64,000 nucleotides of DNA from CAUYXS01 sp965248495 (GTDB lineage Bacteria > Chloroflexota > Dehalococcoidia > Lucifugimonadales > Australimonadaceae). Position numbers and translations under genes: made by a program. Positions 60,087 to 64,000 of this stretch are shown piece by piece. The notes under the pieces were generated by a model. It ran no database searches. It saw only the letters and a program-made list of their open reading frames with translations, and had not been told where the DNA came from. Each line of letters opens with the position of its first letter. Within the stretch, counting starts at the first letter, position 1. Location: positions 1,612,001 through 1,676,000 of the forward strand of contig CBDFJL010000003.1 in NCBI GenBank assembly GCA_965248495.1, written 5' to 3'.

Positions 60087-60377
60087 CTAGCCGCGGTTCG
60101 TGGACCTGCGGCGCCGGCCGGTCCCTTCGTCGACCCAGAAGTAGACGTGGTTTTCGCTCCGACGAATCACGAGTGTCTTGTCCAAGTAACGGGCCGCGGC
60201 CCCCAGCCGGCGGCGCACCGCCGCGAGGCTCTCGCTGGCGCTGTTACCAAGCCTGCCTGCCCGCCCCGGCGTGACCTGCTCGATGTAGCCGACGTATTCG
60301 CGGATGAGTGCCGCACGCTTTCCAGTGCTGCTTTGCAACTGTGCTTCGCTCAAGGGAACGGTATCGAATTGTGGCAT
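60087..60377 (-). CDS. small hypothetical protein
   Basis: A 96-residue basic protein. It has a helical middle (TGKRAALIREYVGYIEQV), a SASESLAAVRRRLGAAARYL segment and a final strand pair LVIRRSENHVYFWVDE, followed by a basic tail RRRRSTNRG. The shape resembles small nucleic-acid-binding proteins, but I recognise no family. ATG 60377 has AAGGAG 9 nt upstream; the frame is open to 60470. The AT-richer upstream segment (60420-60500) is its likely promoter region, shared with the divergent MFS gene. Confidence 0.65.
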   Translation of the reverse strand: MPQFDTVPLSEAQLQSSTGKRAALIREYVGYIEQVTPGRAGRLGNSASESLAAVRRRLGAAARYLDKTLVIRRSENHVYFWVDEGTGRRRRSTNRG

Positions 60378-60550
60378 GAAACGATGCTCCTTCGACTGCG
60401 CCTCCAAGCGAACGAATAATCGATGAATGGAGCCAGTTGAGCGGCCATGATACGACAGATTGTCTGACACGAAAAGACTATCGAATACTGAAGATGTCTA
60501 AGGCCTAACCCGTACCCGAACGGTACCGTACGCTGGCCGCAGAGCTACCG

Positions 60551-61933
60551 ATGCCGTTGCCGAGGTGGCGGCCGCCCCGGATAATGGACCCGCTCATGCG
60601 CGAACCGGACCCCACTGCCCCCGCGACGCCCGCCACCCCTCTGCGCGGGCTCCGCAGTCGGGTGCCCCCCGCGTTCCGCTACCCGGCCTACCGCCGATAT
60701 TGGGGCGGCATGCTGGCCTCGGTCATCGGTTACCAGGTCTTCCAGTTCACGCAGTTCCTGCTCATCCACCACCTAACCGGCTCAGCGGTCTACCTGGGCT
60801 TCGTCGGGTTGGCCAGCGCGGTGCCGGCGCTGGTCCTGAACCTGTTCGGAGGCGTAGTCGCGGACAAAATGGACAAGCGGCGGCTCCTGTTGGGCACGCA
60901 GGCGGCCAGCGCGACGCTCATGGCGTTGTTGGCGACGCTGACCTTTACGGGCCTCGTGGAGCCGTGGCACGTGATCGCCGTCGCTTTCCTGGCAGGGGGA
61001 GTGTTCGCGTTCGACAACCCCGCCCGCCAGTCGCTCTACCCCCGACTGGTTGACCGCTCCGCCCTCACGAGCGCCGTGGCGTTCCAGTCGGTGATCTGGC
61101 AGAGCACACGCATCGCGGGACCTGCCGTGGCGGGCCTGATCGTCGCCAACCTGGGCGGTACCGAGGAGCGAGGCATGGCCATCGCCTTCATGTTGGCGAC
61201 GGTGGGCTTCATCGTCATGGGCATCGTGATGACGCGCCTCGACCCGCACGCCCCGGTGGAGGCTAGACGGAGATCCAGCGGGCTGGAGGACATCAAAGAG
61301 GGGCTTCGGTTCATTCGGGGTAACACGATTGTGATGTTCCTGATGCTGATGTCCTTCGTGAACGGACTGTTTGGAGGCGCCTACATCACCCTCATGCCCG
61401 CCATCGCGCGGGACGTGCTGGGCGTGAACGCCGACCTCCAGGGCTGGCTGTTGTCCGGCAGCGGAATCGGCGCGCTGTCGGTGACGCTGGTTCTTGGCAC
61501 CGGCGGGAGCCTGCGCTGGCGGACGCCGCTGCTCATCGGCGGGGCCGCGGCGTACGGCCTGCTGGTCGCGGCATTCGCCATCTCGGCGGAGCGCATCGGC
61601 TCCTATCTCTTGGCGATGGGCCTGATCGTGGCCATGGGCACGTCGCAGGCCGCCTACATGATCATCATCCAGACCTCCCTGGTCACCATCGTGCCGGACC
61701 ATCTCAGGGGCCGGGTGATGGGGGTTTTTGGCATCACCTACGCCATGCTGCCGTTGTCGGGGTTGCAGGCAGGGCTCGTCTCCGAGCTCGTTGGCGTGCC
61801 GACCGCCGTGGCCATCGGTGGCCTGATCGTGACGTCGTTCGCGCTCGGGTCGGCGATTTTCAACCGGCAGATTCGTGAGCTAAGCCTGCACGTCCGGCAG
61901 GCCGAGCCCACCAGCGCGGCAGGCAAGGGATGA
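60551..61933 (+). CDS. MFS transporter (EntS/MFS_3-like)
   Basis: A 460-residue major facilitator of the same MFS_3 branch as 10450-11757: FRYPAYRRYWGGMLASVIGYQVF start, GGVVADKMDKRRLLLGTQ loop motif, AFDNPARQSLYPRLVDRSALTSAVA, and VPDHLRGRVMGVFGITYAMLPL. Internal ATGs at 60584 and 60596 could be the start instead. Its stop overlaps the amidohydrolase start by 4 nt, so the two are co-translated and the transporter may handle that enzyme's substrate or product. Confidence 0.87.
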   Translation: MPLPRWRPPRIMDPLMREPDPTAPATPATPLRGLRSRVPPAFRYPAYRRYWGGMLASVIGYQVFQFTQFLLIHHLTGSAVYLGFVGLASAVPALVLNLFGGVVADKMDKRRLLLGTQAASATLMALLATLTFTGLVEPWHVIAVAFLAGGVFAFDNPARQSLYPRLVDRSALTSAVAFQSVIWQSTRIAGPAVAGLIVANLGGTEERGMAIAFMLATVGFIVMGIVMTRLDPHAPVEARRRSSGLEDIKEGLRFIRGNTIVMFLMLMSFVNGLFGGAYITLMPAIARDVLGVNADLQGWLLSGSGIGALSVTLVLGTGGSLRWRTPLLIGGAAAYGLLVAAFAISAERIGSYLLAMGLIVAMGTSQAAYMIIIQTSLVTIVPDHLRGRVMGVFGITYAMLPLSGLQAGLVSELVGVPTAVAIGGLIVTSFALGSAIFNRQIRELSLHVRQAEPTSAAGKG

Positions 61934-62796
61934 CGGCTCCCGTAGTCGGTCAGCCGGGCATCGTCGACAGCCACCAGCACTTCTGGGACCTCAGCCTGCG
62001 CACCTACGGCTTCATCACCGAGGCCACGCCGGCGCTCGCCCACGATTTCTTGCCAGCCGACCTTGCGCCTCTGATGGCCGAGGCCGGGGTGACCCAGACG
62101 GTGCTCGTGCAGGCCCACCATTCCATCGAGGAAGGGGAGTGGCTGCTGTCGCTGACGGGCGACGCGCCGTGGGTCGGCGGGGTGGTGGCCTGGGTAGACC
62201 TCGCCGCGGCCGACGTGGGTGAGCAGCTGGACCGTCTGGCAGCCCACCCGAAAATGAAGGGCGTGCGCCACCTGGTCGAGAACGAGGACGACAACGCGTG
62301 GCTGCTGCGGCCGGACGTGGGCAACGGTCTGGCTGCGGTCGCCGAGCGGGGCCTGTCCTACGACGTCGTGGTGCGCCCACGGCACATGCGCTCCGTCCCG
62401 GAGATTGCGCGACGCCACCCTGACCTGCGCATCGTCGTCGACCACATCGCCAAGCCGCGTATTGCGGCGGGCGAACGGGAGCCGTGGGGCACCTACATGC
62501 GGGCGATAGCGGCGTGTCCGAACGTCTGGTGCAAGGTGTCGGGCCTTGTCACGGAGGACGACCCCGCTAACGTGCAGGTCGCGCACATGAAGCCCTTCGT
62601 GGACGCTGTGGTCCGTCTGTTCGGCTTCGAGCGGCTGCTGTTCGGCAGCGATTGGCCGGTCAGCACCATGGTCGCGGACTACGCGCGAGTCCTGGAAGTC
62701 ACCCGCGAATGCGTGGCCCCTGCCAGCGACGCGCAACTCCGGTTGCTGCTGGCGGACAACGCGCGCGACTTCTATCGGCTGGGTCCGCCCGCATAG
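61930..62796 (+). CDS. amidohydrolase family protein (fuconolactonase-like)
   Basis: A 288-residue TIM-barrel hydrolase of the amidohydrolase_2 / L-fucono-1,5-lactonase group (COG3618). The metal motif is DSHQHFWD (13-20), followed by VQAHHSIEEGEWLL, VDHIAKPRI and a final FGSDWPVS with the conserved Asp. It hydrolyses lactones or related compounds. ATG 61930 overlaps the MFS stop. With the transporter it forms a two-gene operon, perhaps for uptake and opening of a sugar lactone; the enolase-superfamily enzyme at 39680 would act on such acids. Confidence 0.88.
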   Translation: MTAPVVGQPGIVDSHQHFWDLSLRTYGFITEATPALAHDFLPADLAPLMAEAGVTQTVLVQAHHSIEEGEWLLSLTGDAPWVGGVVAWVDLAAADVGEQLDRLAAHPKMKGVRHLVENEDDNAWLLRPDVGNGLAAVAERGLSYDVVVRPRHMRSVPEIARRHPDLRIVVDHIAKPRIAAGEREPWGTYMRAIAACPNVWCKVSGLVTEDDPANVQVAHMKPFVDAVVRLFGFERLLFGSDWPVSTMVADYARVLEVTRECVAPASDAQLRLLLADNARDFYRLGPPA

Positions 62797-62855
62797 GGCG
62801 GCGGCTCCGAGTGCTAGGCTGACGTACGGGCCACTCGAAATGAGAGGTGATGAGC

Positions 62856-63464
62856 ATGTCGAGCGACGCGAAGGTTGAGAAGCTAGCCTGGAGCGACGTC
62901 CCGGTGCCGGAGAGCACCGTCTCGGTCTATGAGGCACTGTACCGGCGCCGCGGGGCGTGGAAGCTCAAGGACCGCCCCGTGCCGAAGGAGGTTGTGCAGC
63001 GCCTGCTCGACACCGCGGTCTGGGCCCCGAACCACCGCATGACGGAGCCCTGGCGATTCGTGGTCATGGAGAAGGACAGCCCGCTGCGACAGCGGTTGGG
63101 GCAGTTGGTCCACGACACCATGCTCGCCGAGCTCGACGAAGCCCGCGCCGATGGGTACCGCGCGAAGGTCATGGCCCCGCCCGTGGTGGCCTACGTCTAC
63201 AGCCTGCATGGGCCGGACGAGTTCGTCGCGGGGGAGAACTACGCATCGGTGGTCATGGCGATCCACAACATGGCGCTTGCGGGCGTCGCGGAGGGACTCG
63301 CCGTTACGCTGGAGACGGGGCGGGTAACCCGGGTGCCGGGCCTCGCCGGCCTGTTCGGTGCCGGGGACGATTGGGACATGGTGGGCATGCTGGCCATCGG
63401 CTACCCGGACGAGCAGTCGGTTTCCAGCCGGACTCCGGTGGCGCACTTCGTGACCTGGGGCTGA
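62856..63464 (+). CDS. nitroreductase family protein
   Basis: A 202-residue FMN-dependent oxidoreductase. RRRGAWKLKDRPVPKEVVQRLLDTAVWAPNHRMTEPWRF-type sequence (about 24-62) includes the FMN-phosphate-binding Arg region and APNHRMTEPWRF. Later NYASVVMAIHNMALAGVAEGL is the usual dimer helix. Related enzymes reduce nitro groups, enones or flavins. GAGAGG sits 8 nt before ATG 62856; GTG 62847 and ATG 62850 are too close. A strong terminator follows. Confidence 0.88.
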   Translation: MSSDAKVEKLAWSDVPVPESTVSVYEALYRRRGAWKLKDRPVPKEVVQRLLDTAVWAPNHRMTEPWRFVVMEKDSPLRQRLGQLVHDTMLAELDEARADGYRAKVMAPPVVAYVYSLHGPDEFVAGENYASVVMAIHNMALAGVAEGLAVTLETGRVTRVPGLAGLFGAGDDWDMVGMLAIGYPDEQSVSSRTPVAHFVTWG

Positions 63465-63489
63465 CGCCCTCCCACGCAGACCAAACAGG

Positions 63490-63521
63490 AGGCCGTGCTC
63501 TTAGGGGCGCGGCCTTTTTCT
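63490..63521 (+). terminator. rho-independent terminator after the nitroreductase gene
   Basis: AGGCCGTG (63490-63497) pairs with CGCGGCCT (63508-63515) with one G-T pair and is followed by a T-run ending near 63521. It separates the nitroreductase from the archaellin unit. Confidence 0.85.
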
Positions 63522-63722
63522 TTGTCCGCGGAGCCGTGGGCTGCACGAGCCCACGTACATGCCCGAATGCATGCCCCTTACTGGCAGGCCCTTCGGTATT
63601 TAAGTGTTGTGCCGATTATCGCCAAGGGGGCAGGGGAGGAGCATGGCCAAGGCGGGTCTACGCCTGGCTCGATGCCACGGTGACCCGGCGGACGAAACCA
63701 GCGAACGGAATCGGAGACACGC

Positions 63723-64000
63723 ATGTCGGCCAAGGTTGGGGCGACGCGGGAGTCGTGGGGCTCCCAGCGGGGGATTACGGGGCTCGAGACCGCCATCATC
63801 CTGATCGCGTTCGTCGTGGTCGCCTCCGTCTTCGCCTTTACCGTCCTGACATCCGGCATCTACGGGGCTGAGAAGAGCAAGGAGGCGGTGAACGCCAGCA
63901 TAGAGGAGGTTCGCTCCTCCCTGGTGCTCAAGGGCAACACGCTGGCCTACCACGGCTCGGTGGACACGGACGGGGTCGTGACCAGCACCGCGGACCGGGT
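63723..64000 (+). CDS. archaellin-like preprotein (3' end outside window)
   Basis: The visible 92 codons encode a class III (type IV prepilin-like) signal: a short charged leader ending GSQRG, then ITGLETAIILIAF and further hydrophobic residues to about 46. Cleavage after Arg16-Gly17 leaves mature residues I-T-G-L-E, with Gly at +3, as in archaeal flagellins (archaellins). After the hydrophobic helix comes SGIYGAEKSKEAVNASIEEV, also archaellin-like, then a beta-rich start. Bacterial type IV pilins instead have F-T-L-I-E after the cleaved Gly. GGAG lies 6 nt before ATG 63723. The leader from the terminator (63521) is 200 bp. Assembly would need ArlI/ArlJ and a PibD/FlaK-like peptidase, none of which is in view. 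Confidence 0.85.
   Translation, partial: MSAKVGATRESWGSQRGITGLETAIILIAFVVVASVFAFTVLTSGIYGAEKSKEAVNASIEEVRSSLVLKGNTLAYHGSVDTDGVVTSTADR

Noticed and set aside
63599..63618. GCCGATTA (63611-63618) before the archaellin gene, resembling the sigma-28 flagellar -10 (GCCGATAA)
   Set aside because: The TAAA-type -35 should lie 15 nt upstream; only TTAAG at 6-7 nt spacing is present, so the promoter geometry fails.
63601..63722. Possible c-di-GMP riboswitch in the archaellin leader
   Set aside because: I could not place the conserved GEMM core or its P1 helices; only a small GGCG/CGCC hairpin is visible.

Overview
This window is high-GC bacterial DNA (roughly two thirds G+C by eye) with densely packed genes, many 4-nt ATGA/GTGA stop-start overlaps and several lipoproteins carrying long Pro/Thr-rich linkers. 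The mix of genes points to a member of the Chloroflexota, most likely the Dehalococcoidia/SAR202-like lineage. The pointers are paralogous catabolic oxidoreductases, an enolase-superfamily enzyme, LLM flavoproteins, Rieske and UbiD enzymes, two molybdenum hydroxylases, a transaldolase/phosphoglucose isomerase fusion and an archaellin-type protein. This placement is inferred from gene content; no 16S rRNA or ribosomal protein gene lies in the window.

Layout. 1-6.7 kb: a solute-binding lipoprotein (cut by the left edge), a LigB-like dioxygenase, a Rieske oxygenase with a small membrane protein, an alpha/beta hydrolase, an EVE-domain protein and a CinA-like protein. 6.7-11.8 kb: two overlapping ATPase/permease pairs of ABC-2 type and an MFS exporter. 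11.8-16 kb: a DUF3179 lipoprotein gene interrupted by one in-frame TGA at a conserved Cys (a selenocysteine candidate), two translationally coupled polysaccharide deacetylases and an isochorismatase-fold hydrolase. 16-28.5 kb: a divergent catabolic locus. UbiD, a CoxG-like protein and an LLM oxidoreductase are on the minus strand. On the plus strand a ten-gene run holds two complete three-subunit molybdenum hydroxylases around a UbiX flavin prenyltransferase, ending in a frameshifted dihydroorotate-dehydrogenase-like gene. 28.5-31.7 kb: class II aldolase, family III CoA transferase and a second alpha/beta hydrolase closely related to the first. 32-41.8 kb: a multidomain secreted HtrA-type protease, an MFS transporter, a two-subunit CoA transferase, a beta-propeller lipoprotein, an enolase-superfamily enzyme and a membrane protein. 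42-48.3 kb: ECF sigma/anti-sigma pair, VOC protein, amino-acid-oxidase-like flavoprotein, dUTPase/dCTP-deaminase-like protein, DUF5679 zinc ribbon, Lgt and a nucleotide-sugar epimerase. 48.3-58.7 kb: a pentose phosphate operon (rpiB, tal-pgi, gnd, zwf, pgl) followed by glmS, with divergent yvcK. 58.7-64 kb: two MFS transporters, a small unknown protein, an amidohydrolase, a nitroreductase and, cut by the right edge, an archaellin-like preprotein.

How the genes fit together. Most of the window looks like machinery for oxidising and decarboxylating organic acids and aromatic or heterocyclic compounds: hydroxylation by molybdenum enzymes and a Rieske enzyme, UbiD/UbiX decarboxylation, ring or C-C cleavage by LigB-like and alpha/beta-hydrolase enzymes, then CoA activation. 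Central sugar metabolism (pentose phosphate, GlmS, YvcK) and envelope functions (Lgt, epimerase) lie to the right.

The two observations most worth following up are the TGA inside the DUF3179 gene, with a stem-loop at the expected distance downstream, and the archaellin-type gene at the right edge, which suggests an archaellum locus just outside the window.
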